From Lepas anatifera (Eukaryota > Arthropoda > Thecostraca > Lepadidae), in assembly GCA_034440635.1 (NCBI GenBank), contig JAOTON010001078.1, forward strand, positions 698,001 through 762,000: 64,000 bases of DNA, in the 5' to 3' direction. Positions within the stretch are counted from its first letter, which is position 1, and each line of letters starts with the position of its first letter. Shown piece after piece: positions 34,316-47,620 of the stretch. The translations under genes were made by a program, and so were the position numbers. The notes beneath the pieces are model-generated. The model did no database searches. It was given only the letters and a program-made list of their open reading frames with translations, and was not told where the DNA came from.

Positions 34316-36689
34316 CGCTGGTCGTCATACCAGAGACTGATGCACCGGGAAAGGCTATCGGGCTATGATCTGGCCTGGTGACCAGCCTTGCCACCGACCG
34401 CCGACCTGACGGCAAGGTCGACTGCAGCGATACCGACCGGGCGGCTCTCAACTGCAGGCGGTCTCATTAAAACAAGGTCGCGCCTGCTGCAAAGGGTCAA
34501 GGGGAGCACGTGCCACTGCGCCGATGAAAGAGATTCCTGGCCGATGATCTGTCAGTCGCTTCCACGTTTGATCTCAGCTGTCGGCAGCACTGTGACAGTG
34601 TTATTTCAACTCGGAATAGTATGCATACCACGAGAAGTCAATCAGAATACGCACGCCTGGTTCGGTTCGAGATGAAATTATGGCATTTCTTGTGATTATC
34701 TGCAACGCTTCTTGGGATTTCGCTTGACTAGGTTTTTGAGCTTTTTGTTATTCTTGATATCAGGCCTTGTAGTTTGTGAATTTGCTGTGATGAGTATATT
34801 GTGTAAAATGAGACACAGAGGTCCACTTGCGTTCATGCCGGTAAGGAAGCTGCCCACAGCCATCAGCACAGCACAGCATTGTACAAAAACCGATGCTGGA
34901 GGTACTTGGGATCCATCAATCCCCGATCATGACAGTCTGTAAATTTATTTATGCAGTAGACGAAGGGTTCACATCACGCAGACAAACGCAGACGCCTTTG
35001 CAAGTGCTCGGGTTCAGAGCAGACAAAGCCGACGCGGGGTCAGCCCGTCAGTGCCTGTGCGTGATAGTCTCGGTGCGTGCAGACCGGAGACTGCGTGACG
35101 CTGTCGGGGCCGATTCACGCCGATCCGACGCCGACTCCAACCGACGCCGGAAGCGCTATCTCCGCCGATAGCGACGTCGCTTCTGTGCCGGCATGCCCTG
35201 CCGTTATCAGATGCACTGGTGTCTGGCTGGGACTAAGCGGCCCGGTCCGCTCCCGGCGCGGCGGCGACGGGCGGCCTCTAACTAAGGAGATGGATGGCCC
35301 TGAATGTCTTCCGCTTGCCGCACTTCCCTGCTATGTATTTTCCAATCGCCGGCCGGGTCAGTGCGCCGAGGCAGAGTAACGCCGACACGCCAACTCTTCC
35401 GCGGTGATAAATACTGCTACCGTATCGACGCAGGGCTGGAGCAGGTTCTCTTTGACCGAGCGTAGCGCAGCTCTTGGTTTCGTTTGGGGGTGACTGTTCA
35501 TTGCTATGGCGTCCGCTGGAACTTAGTCTGTTTTGCGATCTTTATGATAATACCTGCGCGAGGTTTATGACAGAAGGATGATGTTCCGTTCTATTCTTCT
35601 GTCAGGTGTTTCCACTAATTATTGTATTGTGTTTTAGGTCTATAATGGTCGGCAGAAAGTGATCGGATGAAAAGGGCACAACCTGCTCAAACGGCAATTG
35701 AACTGATCAATTATGAAAATAATGTCAATCAATTATGAATCATCCACGCCCTGACTCTACTTATCGCTGACCGGCACCCATTTTTCCCGAATTTTCCACA
35801 GCTGCCAGGCAGGGATAATTGCTGCCTACTGAGTAGCGGTCGACTTCGCTTAACACATTAGCCATCTCCGATGGTGGCGTAATTCCCCTCAACGCAGAGG
35901 AAATTACGGCCCAAGTTAAGGACAATGTCGATCTTTTGTTCTCATATCGATTATTCATCATGCACCACTGTTGCACGTCTTTTTCCGGTGGATGCTGTTC
36001 TTATGCGCAGAAAAAATCCTTAGCAGTTGATAAAAGTGATGAGCATGATTATTATCTCTGTCAGCTGTCTACGCTGCATGTTTGTCACATATATTTTTCA
36101 TCGTCACAAGCATAGACATCGAAAGAGAGGGGGCGTGGGAACGCGTCCCCCAAATCACGAATCAGGGGGATATCCCCCAAAATATTGGTACTCTATCCAA
36201 GTTTTTTTGCATTTTATCCCTGCTACATCCGTGGACCAACACAACGCACATTCACGTGGTATAAATTTGTGTTTGAGTGCAGTGGCGTTAGCGTTTTCAA
36301 AGACAGCCCTTGTGATAAAAATTTGGCTCTCATCTCCCCGCCCAATCTTGAGTCTGTTCCCCCTGTTCTGTCCTGTAAAAACTTTGTGGTGACGCTCCTG
36401 GTCACAAAACTGTACCAATTAACGTAGGAGGGAATGAGAAGCAACGAGAAAGTACCTATGCGAAAGAGTGAGAAGCAATGAGAGGTACCGTGGGTTTCAG
36501 TCTATGAAAGTACATCCACTTGAGTTTTGCGTATATTTTATGTTTTGTATGCTGGAGTTGACTATTCTCATTAGTATTCTTTTCGGCTGCATATGGTTAG
36601 CATTGATTATAATTATCGCAATCCCTCCCAGAGCTTAGGAAAAGTTATCTCTCGCGATGAGCGCTGCGGTCTGTATTGAATTTAGCTCT

Positions 36690-37040
36690 TAACGTATGTC
36701 CCGTTTTATCCGGCGAGGCGGGAGGACCCGTGAACACAAGCGCCCGTGCCGTTGCCGTTTCGGCGTCGGCGGGCGTCAGTGTCGTGGGCGTATTTTTGAC
36801 GAGTCGTTTCTCCTCAATAGCGGGAAACGGCCGGCGCTGCCGCGGCGCCGGCTCCTCTGCACCGTCGCTCCGTCGTGGCCGGTGTTCCCCGGGTGGCGTT
36901 TTACGGGCGTGAGGGGCGGCCAGTCCAGCAATCCATCTCAGCGCCAACGGCCTCCGACGGCCGCCGGCGGTACAGCCTCTCCTCCGACTGCCGCCGACAG
37001 AACCATTTGGGAGGCTTCGGCCGGGCCACCGCCACCACCG
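36690..37040. other. CpG-rich patch inside the intron
   Basis: CG-dense sequence with frames open on both strands because of composition. Possible regulatory region; nothing coding is supported. Confidence 0.3.
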
Positions 37041-37335
37041 CTCCCCATTACATAATCATTGGCCCGCCCAGACGTGTCGACTGGTGGCGATGGATGACAT
37101 CTGTCGGTGATGTGCCGGTTACATCTTGGATACATCGGAGACGATCTTTAAGCTGGATTTGGCGGGTTGGGTCTGTCGGTTTTGCCAGGTTATCTTGTGT
37201 TCATTCCCATATTTGATGTCATTTAGGTGACATACAGGAACACCATGGTCTTACTTTTATCCCGTTAGATAAGTAAATCAAAATGCCAGGGTCTTCGTTT
37301 GACGAATACAAATTTTAGTGCAGGTTAACTTTAAC

Positions 37336-37580
37336 CAGGGGCGTAGCCAGGATTTCGCTCAGGGAGGGGCGTCGCCCCGAAAAGGGCCCCTGCGGCAGCG
37401 CCAAAAGGGCCCCGATGTGTAAAAAGGTCCCTGCTTGTTACAGAATAGAGTGCTGTAGAGGGTTTAGAGGGCCCTGTCTGGTATGAAATTTCAAATTTGG
37501 CCCCAAAGATGTGCGGGCGAGCCGCGCTCGCGAGGCCCGTGTCCTCAGAGGGGGCTCCTACCTCCCCTTCGCTACGCCTG
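37336..37580 (+). mobile_element. hAT-like non-autonomous element, 245 bp
   Basis: It begins CAGGGGCGTAGCCAGGATTT and ends CTTCGCTACGCCTG. A perfect 8-bp duplication, ACTTTAAC, flanks it (37328-37335 and 37581-37588). It belongs to the same family as 2308-2578, in opposite orientation. The GGGCCC-rich left part and GAATAGAGTGCTG core are shared; the right ends differ more. Confidence 0.87.
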
Positions 37581-38959
37581 ACTTTAACACTGTTTTGGGG
37601 TGGTTTGACGCTCAAAAGTGGTTCGTCAAAATTCACCTGCCTGCGCGGCGAAGTTTTCCGTGAGTTTGAAACAAAACTCGGCGCAAAGTATCGTATTCGA
37701 GTATCTTCGACTGCTGAATGTTTGCCAACAAACTAGCCAATTCGTTGCATGTTTACAGAATCGTAGAGCATACCTTATGGTGTTTTGGAAGGCTGGTTAA
37801 CAACTAAAAAGCCCTTTCGACGCTGGAGAATTCGGTTAAGTGGTTTGTTTACCAGGTTGTTAGTGCGTTTCCCTTAGGTCATAAAAGTTGAGCTGTTGGC
37901 CCCCTCTCATCTTTCCAGGTCTGTGAGCTCTGAGTCATACTCAGAGCCACCTGAGACACCGTCTGAATTTGTATTCGGGAAAATATGACAGAATTTATTA
38001 TCACCGGTATTCTCGTGCATTGGTATAGGAGCACGCGGAATGTTTTTCTTCTGTCTCACGGACGGCTCAATGATTGAATTTATCATGTCATGCTAATGCA
38101 ATTAGAACTTTGGTGAGGTATTTTTGCGTTCGTGTCTAATCAGAACCACCTGAGGTAATCCGCCCCACCGTACGCACAATTTGTGCGTTCTGTATCGGGT
38201 CGACAGGCTGGTAATATAAGTGTGTGGGACACGTTTATTCGATAAAATCTGACCAAAAATTGTGGTGGCACACTCTGTCAAAGGCCTTGCTGGCGTACAA
38301 GGAACAAAAGCAAACTGGTGACTGTTTGCGGCAGTAATACTGCTTTCTTTGGATGCAGATTTGAATATGCGTTAAAGATACTGGACGCAATGTGCGATGA
38401 TAGCCCGCCTAGGCTTAACAAAAAAACTTGTGTAAATTGATTCACCCTACAAAAATGCAGCCTACCTATTTTCGTCCCGTCACGTTTCGTCAAGGAGGAG
38501 GAAACGCCTGAGTGGCATTGTCGAGCCAATGGCGGCTTCATAAGCTCTATTAGACGGTATGCCCGGAATGGAAGGACGATGCGGCGCGCTAAAGATGTAG
38601 CATTTAGCCACATTGCTGTTGTGGCTGGGGAATGGTCGCTTATCAGTTGCAGTGAGAAGGTCCAAGGAATCCCCTGAAACATGTGGAGCACTCTTTTTTC
38701 GGGATACAAAAAGAACTAGAATATGCTGTAAAGAGCTGCCATGTATTCTTCATAGTTAGGTTGTGACCAGGCCCTACAAAACGTCTATGTATGCATGTTT
38801 TCTGGGGCGTATTTTCAGGTTGCTTTAGTGCTGCTGTCACTAAGCGGTGACGTGACAATTCATGAGCAGCAGTAACCGCCAAATGAGGTCTGAGATCTTA
38901 CATCGTGTCGCATGCACGTTCAAAATGAAGACAACACCTCCTTCATTCCATGGAACCCG

Positions 38960-39420
38960 CGTAATAAGGCGAGAGGGATCGATGGCGGGGCGTGACCGCG
39001 AGGCGGGGCATCGCGTCGCGGCGTCGCTCGCGCGCGCGGGAGCAGCTCCGGCGTCGGCCGCGTCGCCGGCGACGGCGGTCGGCAGTGGGAGCCGCGGCCC
39101 GGCTGAGACGGCGGCGACGCTGCCGGCGGGCCGACAGTGGTGTGTGCGGAGAGAGGGTGGTGGTGGCGGACGGACTGAGGGCGGAGTCGGGTGTGGTGGT
39201 TGGGCTGGGTGGCTGGTCACTGCCGCTCAGCCATCCCTGAGGTCTCTGAGGTGTTGTGCCGGTCAGCTCTCGGTATGTTTTCTGAGGTGTGATGCCGGTC
39301 AGCTCTCGCTGAGGTCTCTGAGGTGTTGTGCCGGTCAGCTCTCGGTAGGCTCCTGAGGCGTCGCTGCTCGGTCAGCTGGGTGACGCGCGGTCAGCTGAGC
39401 TCGGTTCTGTGAGGGAAGCC
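38960..39420. other. CpG-rich patch followed by a ~37-bp tandem repeat
   Basis: Bases 38990-39180 are CG-dense. From 39239 to 39356 the unit CTGAGGTGTTGTGCCGGTCA then GCTCTCG repeats three times with length variation. No gene supported. Confidence 0.5.
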
Positions 39421-40678
39421 GTAGCTGCTCTGTTCGGTCAGTGCGGTCATTGGTCGGTCCGAGTCATCGGTCGATCCCGAGGATGGGCCGATAGTCGCTA
39501 TCGAGTCCTGCGTTCGGGTCCCCGCTGATTCGCTCCCGTCCCGGTTTCTCAGACAGCATGCATCTATTCGTAGGAATGATCCAGCTTCACCTAATGAGAA
39601 TTCGTGTTTGGATGGCAGATAGGAAGCCTCTAGACGGGATTGTTTCTCTGAGACGAAATTACTACTATCGAGTAAAAAAGTCATGATACCTATGGGAAAT
39701 CATCACGTAAAACAGTCATCAGGTACCAAACGAGTGCTGTGATGTAGAAAAACAGATGTTTTTGTGTAGGCTGCATCCCAGGCGATGGGAATGTATCGTC
39801 AGTGCCGAGCAGCCGTGCATATCGCTCAAGGCCGTCCCACCGAAGGCTGTGGATTAGTGTTCAGCGTCTCCTCGCGGAAGCTCCGGCTCCTCCCATGTGG
39901 GCGGATTTCGGCTAAATCGCAATACATCCAACGAAATTGATTCCAGAAACACTCTCACAGCAGCACCGGTTTCAATCAACATTCTTGGCGTCGTGTACCT
40001 GGCCTGGGACGGAGCGAGCAATGCAATCGGTATATCATTCTGTAGGATTCTGCATTGTTAAGAACCATGGGCAAAATGTCTTTGTGTTTATTTTTACATG
40101 GCTCCGTTGTTGCCCTGGGGGTTTTAGTAGAGAGAAGAGCGACGGCACGGCGGTGTCGGTGTGATCCGGGGTGGATATGTCACGCTCTCTGCGCCCCAAT
40201 GGAAAGAGCGGCACGGAGACCCCCTGGGAAATTCGGGGCGCACACTGCAAGTTTTATGTGACGACGCCGACCCGGACACTGCCGGTGCTACCGGTGTCGT
40301 TGAATGGCCGAGCAGCCGACTCGCTCCCAACTCGGCTGCGCCTGCGTTTGCAATTCCACTGCATCGTTTACCCCAGCGTGGTTCTAATCCGCCGGAGAAT
40401 CCTCACGTGTTGGATCGCGCTTCCGTCTTAACTGGCGCGGTAATTCGGTCACCGCTCTAATTTGGTGGGCGGGTCTGACGGAACCGGAACCATTCTAGCT
40501 CACGTGCAATGCCGGGTCTCTTTGGCTCGTAGTGCCTGGGTGGTTTCCCAGTGTACCGTCGGAGCTGTCCGCTCGAGTTTGCAACGGCGGGTTTGCCGGC
40601 TGGAGAGGACACATGTCCAAAACAAACACTGGTCAGATTTAGTTATACGGATAGCTTGTGGCAGCATAATGGCGAGAA

Positions 40679-40896
40679 AGATATAAAGATATTGATCATT
40701 AACATGCCAATATATTTTAGAGTTGATATTAGATACAAAAATGCCAACAAATCGAGACGATATTTTGCTGTCACCAGCATCAACAGACCTGTTGATGATG
40801 GTGACAGCGAAATATCGTCTCGATATTTTGGCCTTTTGTACCTGATATCAACTCTAAAATATGTTGGCAAGCTAACGATCAATATCTTTTATATCG
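40679..40896. mobile_element. Foldback hairpin element with ~108-bp arms
   Basis: The left arm (40679-40787) and right arm (40790-40896) are near-perfect reverse complements. AAAGATATTGATC, TTTTAGAGTTGATAT, ATCGAGACGATATTT and GCTGTCACCA occur in mirrored order, meeting at CATCAACAG-AC-CTGTTGATG. The whole can fold into one long hairpin. ACTGGTCAGATT occurs on both sides (40628-40639 and 40898-40909) as a direct repeat. Not coding, despite open frames produced by the symmetry. Confidence 0.85.
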
Positions 40897-41719
40897 TACT
40901 GGTCAGATTGTCGTTCCGAGTCTGCTAGTATGGACAGGTGCAAGCGCCGGGCGCTGACCGGCATGGAAATAATCTGTTTATGAAACAGTAAAAACTCGAA
41001 AATATTACCTGTAATGATTATAAAACCCTGCCTGGTATACAGAATTGTCGTGGCAATTTTATCGTGCTCGGTAGACATGGTGTTCTTCAACCCGAACGTT
41101 CAGCTCACAGTCTCCATCAAATTTGGATCCCCGATAGGACATCGCCCTTTTTATGGACAACCGATGCGTTGGGAATTACTCAGTTGCGATGGTCTCGTGA
41201 AACTTCTCTCAGTTAAATGTTGATCGAAGGCTCATGTTCCCAGAGCCTACTATTCCAAGTTTGCGTAGTTTCCTTATACCTACTTAATATCTTCCTGGAA
41301 TATGAGCCGCAAGGCTCACTCGGATGAGACTGGCGGTCGCTCCACGAACGGTTTTGCCATCCGTATCAACTCTCTTTCACTCTTTGGAGCCACCTGCGTG
41401 TGATGAATACCAGTGGGATAGTCTCCGCTACCGCGGCTCGTCACTCTCAATATCCGCACCATGCCTGGGGGTGGCAATAAGCTGCAGGTATTCAATAAGG
41501 AGAGAGGGCATCAGTTATTGCCGCAGCCTCGTCATAGGACTAACAGTTGGAAATTGTGGGCGTGGTGATAATGTAAGACCTGGAGACCGGCTGGCAAGGC
41601 CGGTTCCAGGCAGCTCAGGGCTGTTGAAGGCTAGCCGCAGCCTTAGCGAATTGACTCGTCTCATTTCATCCATTGATATGTGATAACATTATACATTACA
41701 GCACCTCGAAATCACCTAG

Positions 41720-41723
<4 letters not shown>

Positions 41724-41764
<41 letters not shown>

Positions 41765-41777
41765 TTTGTTTTAAAAC

Positions 41778-41814
<37 letters not shown>
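41724..41814 (+). repeat. Two long A runs separated by a T-rich spacer
   Basis: An A run of 37, then a T run, then a second A run of 29. It could be old retroposon tails or an assembly artefact; no retroposed gene is visible upstream. Confidence 0.7.
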
Positions 41815-41816
<2 letters not shown>

Positions 41817-44800
41817 ATCAATTGCTGCCATATACTTCTTGGACAGTCTTGTTAGTCTTTGTCTTTTTAGTACAAGCTCAGAATATTTTGCCTCAGAGGC
41901 TGATGTTGAAATATTTTTAGTTGACTTTTACTGTTTTGAAAGATCCCCTACTAGGGTTTTTTGTTATGTTCCTGTCCAGTCGTCCATAAGTCGAAATTGG
42001 GTTATGCTGGATAGCATTTCTTGTGCCTGTTCAGAATATGTTCTGTCGCTGAAAGTAAATATCTTCATTTTATATACGACATTGGAATGCCGCTGCCTTA
42101 TTCGCTTGAACCCTCCCTGAAGCTGAGCCATGATTTCGAGGACGAGTTGTACAAAAGAGATGTCTGCTTCCACCGGCCTAAATTATTCAAACAGCCATGC
42201 AGCATCCTTCGATAAACACGACAAACAGCTGCCAGGCATGGACGCGGTCGATCTTAAAACGTAGCGGATAGCAGCGGGCCGGGGAAGACAATGCCGCTTG
42301 TCTCTGTCATGGAGCGCGAGTTGGCTTCGCCTGCCAGCCTCTCTATCGTTAGCATTGCCCGGCGCTTTTCTTTGGTTCCAAGCTGGCTGCAGCACACGAT
42401 GCGACCGCACCGGTTCCGAGACGGACGGTACGAACGCGCCGGGTGCCAAACTAGCCGGAGGAATGTCTTGACAGTCGAACTGCTGGGCTGGCCGCCGAGG
42501 TGGGCTACGGCGGGGGTGTTGCTTCGCGGAACTATGGGATCGGGAGGGGGCAGACCCACTGATGGTAACCATTCTCCGCTTCTCCGTATATTGAGCAGGG
42601 GGCAGACCCAGACCTAGGAAAACGGGCCATTTTAGAAGTTTGGAATGACCCCTCAGATCGTACGGAATTTATTGTCATCGGTTCTTTTGGCCGAACCCGG
42701 GGTTGGCCGGTGACTGGACGGTGCGCCGCCGGGGAGCCCCCGCACATTGAGATCCGCCGTCCGCTGAAAAGAGGACATGGTGCAAGTGGTAGGTTGTTCT
42801 CTTGCTGCCACGAGTGAAGCAGGATGTGGCTGTATAAAAGAGTACCATTCCCCAGTCGCGTTACAGCGGTGCTTCACTTTGGTGCCTCGAATGCAGGCTT
42901 GTCTCAGTGTCTGCCACTTGTCCTCAGTTACACTCGACGTGTTCTTAGATTAGTTGACTATGTGTACTCCTCAATTCTCATAGAGGACCATTATGTAAAA
43001 ATTTTTACCGGCATAATCATTGTGGGTGGAAAGCCAACTCCCGTCAAGGGTTAGCTTTCAAGGAAAAATGTCAGTGCAGATTTTAGATACGCTGTTGCGT
43101 TTATAACCCGACTAAATGTTTCGATAAACCACGGATGAGCAGAAAGCGATCCTTCAACACGAGTGGAGCGTCGCCAGTGCGGTGTAGGCCTCGGCTCCGA
43201 GCGGTGTGTGCAGGCTTAATGAGACCCCGCTCTCAATGCGGGCAGCTGGGGCTGATTATATCGACCTTGGCCAACCGGAGAGGGACCCTGGCCGCCGGCG
43301 TCTCGATGCCGCAGTGGCTGATTTACTGGTCCGTTCGCCTGAGACGGGCTGAGAGCAAGTGCAGCGTGCGTCACTGAAGATGTTTATTGAAGAGTGGGTG
43401 CTGCATTGATCGCTTCTCCTTGCATTGATCGGTCCTCCTGTGTCAAGGTTAAAGGAATTGTACACGTTTTTGTCATACTTTCGTCGACGTGTCACTTGAA
43501 CTCATCGTTAAGCTATCCAGCTATTTGACAGATCTGTTAGTAGGTATACCAGCCGGTCAGTTTTTCTTTTCTCTTTGATGTCTGTAGAATTATTCTCCGC
43601 GACGGACGGCGCCTGTTCTGAACATACGGGAACTCTTCTGCATTCTTTTTACCCGGTCTGCTATCTCTGTGCTTGAGTTCGAACTGGCTTTGTGGACGAA
43701 GCCAGTCCGAGACCGGCGGCAGCGGCGGTGCTTTCAGAGCTCTGAAAGCCATCGGGTTGAAGAGGCCTTGTCAGCTTCACAAATACGCGGAGCCGGCCAG
43801 CGGGCTTTCTCTCAGTGAGCGGTAGAGGGGGTGCAGGGGGTGGTGTGGGGCCCGCAGCTGGAGACGGTGCCGCCGGGTGGGAGAGAGCCACTTATGAGGA
43901 TGTCCTGAGAGCTGCAGTCTGACCCGATTAGCGAGCTCAGCGGTAGTGGAAGCCGCCGACGCCGCTGCCCTCTGTGCGATATGTCGTCAGTACCACCGCA
44001 GCCGGCTGGCAGCGGAGAGTAAAACTAGGTGTTGGAGTGCCGGAAAATTTCGGTACGTCGGAAAATTCCGACTCTTTATACAAGCGTGGGGCCAGTTTGA
44101 ATAGTGGGATCTTATGAATTCATCGCAAGAGCTCTTTATTTTTTCACCTTTCTCCTGATTTCAATGGTAAACGTCCTCAGGCCAATCAGCGCCACCAGAA
44201 CTTGAGTATATCTGTGTTAGTCACCACGGGAGAAATGTGGACTGCTACCGCACTACGATAAGCGCCACCTATTTTCCAAGAGCGTCACGCTTATTGGCTC
44301 CCGCTGCTATTGGCCGCAAACCACAGAGAATAGAATGGACGATTTGAGCGTACCAAATGTAGGCATTTAATCCGACCGGGTGAGTCTGCAAATGTTGGCG
44401 AAAGGCTCTGCCTGAGCGACGCCAGCGCTGTGGTTGGCTACCTATTGAGATTATCGTCCAGGCAATAGTATCCGATCCTTCCTCAAACTTTATCCCTGTT
44501 TTTGTCTGCGGCCGATCCATTAGGAAGTATCTATAGTTGGTAACTGAATCCTAGCCATTTGGTGTTTGCTTAGTTTTATCCAGAACTCTGCGAGCCGGGA
44601 CGTAAAAGTTAGCACAGACGCAAGAATAACCGCCGGATTCTGTGCGAGATCTCATTTCTCCAGTTTCGTTTCACTGAAAGGACTTATTCTGCCGACCAGG
44701 TCAAGCTTACGATAATTTCCAAATGTTAAAGGAATTCATGTTTTCAAAACTCTGGGAAGATGAAACAAAAGACAGATGACGATGAGGCCGGTAAAATTTT

Positions 44801-46289
44801 TAGAGCAGAAATAGAAGATTTAGGAAAAACATTATGTCGGGGGCTTTGAACCTGTTTATATTCCTCCGTGTCACACGTCTAATTTAGTTTTCTTTATATT
44901 TTGAAATTTTTTTCCCTGGGGTGGTTTCTGATTTTCGATGCATTTAACCTTAAACCTGGGAATAAGGCTATTCTCCCTCTCTGAATAAGTATGCTGATAC
45001 ATAATTCTTAAAGGCTGCTTGTTGAGTATTTCTGTTAATTTTGCAGCGTTCCATTTTTAGTACAAAAACAACGGATACCGCAAAATTAATGTTATTTGTA
45101 CGGAGTCTCCCAGCCGGAAGTGAATCGGCCAGCTAAGGACATGTTCCCGAACATGTTAGCACCATTCTTTACAAACATGTAGTCGCTAAAATTGGGTCAA
45201 TGTGATCATGTCATATTTGTTCTAAAGAAGGTAACATTGAACACTCGCAAATTTTATTTCTACTGTGCCTGCTACCTCATTAGAATTTTGATGAGGAAAT
45301 GTAACTGATTCTGTCCATTGCTTTCTTTCAGCCATTGCGTGTAATGATGCAGTGTGACGAAAATAAGTTTACTCTGGTAGTCTAGCTGTAGTTAGATGGT
45401 TAGCCTTATTTCGGCTAGATGAAGGCGAAATTCAGCTGGGGGAAGGGTGGGCTTTTTCGGTAAGTTCAGAACTCGGGCGTGAACCCCGCAGCTCATCCTG
45501 CCGCGGCGGTTTCCCTGTCAGTCGGCAGACTGGGGATACCGGCAGGTGGTGAATAGTGGGATAAATGCAGCACCCGGAGCACACTCTCTCGCCGCTTAGT
45601 ACATAATTATGGGTGCGGTAAGTGTGTTCGATGGAAAGGCGGCACGCTGAGACCGGCTCGCTAGATGGCAGATTCAGTCGAATCCGATCTCAGAGGACGA
45701 ATATCTGTGGTGTTTGGGTTTCTTGACTGGTTTCGACGCTATTTCTAGATTATCAGTGTTTATCAGGTTTCTAGTTTTCTCTATCTATCTATCAGGGCCA
45801 CCAGATCTGGATTCTGGATATATCAGGTCAGGCTACATGACCAGGTGTCCTGCATCTAATTGTGTTATTGTATTGGTATTGTGTTGTCTGTGCTTCCAGT
45901 TATATCCTAACTGCAGGTTAGAATACCAGATAATTGTCAAAATCCACGCTGCAGCTGCGTGCCCACGTGCCAAAAACCGATCTTGGCCCGTCGTTGTGGA
46001 ACAATTTCATTTAGTTCTTTCATCAAATTCATTTAGTTCATTTTGATCTAGTCTTTTCCATTTATTTAAGGGTTGAAATGTATGTACATTAGCTCAGGGT
46101 TTGATTTTGGTACATGTAACATAGTTAGCATAGCTTCAGACCCAGAAAACCTGCTGGCTTGGACTGAGGCTTATCCCTGAGCCAATGAACCCACCGTTCC
46201 CAGCTGCCTGGTCCTTTTAAGCCGGGTACCTTTTTGAGGGGCTCATCTAGACCCCTGAACGCGGTCACTGCAGTTTTGTACCTTTCAGC

Positions 46290-46700
46290 GAGCGATGCAG
46301 CCTCTTGCGTGACCCCTGCTCTCGCTGTTCTTGCGGCAGCGCTGGCCGCGTTTCCTCGTCCCTTTTTGTGGAGTGTCAGTGGCCGGCGCCCCCTGCTTCG
46401 CCTCCCCGGCGGGGGTTTCACGGACAATGGACCAGCGGCGCCGGCGGCGATTGGTTTGGCTGCGTTCCATTATCGGCCGAATTCTCGCCGGTGACGGGAT
46501 GCGTTCGCCGCGCCCGCTGATTAATTGGCCGCTCAAATGGCGGTGGCTCTCCGGGCGCCATCCGAGGGCGCCTGTGAAAGGTCGGCCGACGTCAGCGTCT
46601 CGGAGTCCGGATACGGCAGGCTGCGGCGGTGTGGCAGAATCGCCAACCTCGGAGGAAACGTTCAGTTCGGATCCCCGAACCCTGCTATCCTGCATAGGGT
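46290..46700. other. CpG-rich patch inside the intron
   Basis: CG-dense sequence with open frames on both strands. No conserved protein seen. Confidence 0.3.
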
Positions 46701-46942
46701 CGGTGACATTCGTCCTGGAATCCACAGAAAACGCTGGTTATACATATTGCGCCAGTGTTGTAATCCTCTCGTTACCGGTGGCCCTGATGATCTTACTCTC
46801 TCGTTCTTGGAGCGTGTTAAACTTAAAGCTTTTTTTTAATATATATATATGTTTGATTGATTTGAAGTCGAATGATGTCCACTTGAAATACCAGGGTTAA
46901 ACTGTGGCCGAGGTGGAGCTGGTTACAATGTTTCTCCTTTGT

Positions 46943-47620
46943 TAACACCCTCCCCATTGTGCCTCCGAGCCACCTTTGCCCCAGGTGGGAGCGGGGGGGG
47001 TCCAAACACCCCCTCGATCTCGGCTCCTTTGCGGGTAGCGAAAAAGGCGAAGGCTGGTGCATAGCCTATAAGAAATAATGAAGACGCCATATCGGGATAA
47101 TTTTTGGCTCAAGCCAATATTGAGGTCATGACATCTCAAAGGTGGTGACAGGTTAGAGAAGGGTTTCTTGGCTTTGGTGTCTGACTGGGTTGAGTTATAA
47201 TACATTTGTAGGCGCCACTCGCTTCCTCTCGTTACGGCGAATCGAATGATGTATGATATGACCATACAAGGTCAAAACAAAAGAATGACGTGATCTAAAG
47301 TCAGGGCAAGGTCATCATATGGCCGCTTAACATGGTCAATATACACACAATTCGAATCACAATGATAACGCCATGGTACGAAAATGCAAACTCTTATCAT
47401 CATTTCTTGTGAAGTCATTAACCCAAGTCTGAAAACCTACCTAAGTAGTCTCCGATGACCTCGGAGAGGTCACAGGTCCAAACTTGCAACCCGACCATGG
47501 AGACTAAGATACTATGATTTGGAGAATAGGAAGCTATCGAATATGTGGTTGGTCGGGCCATTATGCGATATCAATATCAGATCAATATATTAAACCTTCT
47601 TCCAATGGTGTCACGCGAGA
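46943..47620 (+). mobile_element. AGGTCA-rich family 3 element, copy 2
   Basis: It begins at a TTAA (TTAACACCCTCCCC) and is colinear with 23280-24280: GGGTCCAAACACCCCCTCG, CAATATTGAGGTCATGACA, AATCGAATGATGTATGATAT, GACCTCGGAGAGGTCACAGG and GCCATTATGCGATATCAA. The right end was not found. AGGTCA/TGACCT motifs recur, with more just outside at 47,645-47,675. Confidence 0.55.

Noticed and set aside
34712..34942. Frame with a signal-peptide-like start (MGFRLTRFLSFLLFLISGL) and a GTAAGG donor
   Set aside because: Short, in intron sequence, no CpG or promoter context and no partner exon; hydrophobic starts like this occur by chance in T-rich DNA.
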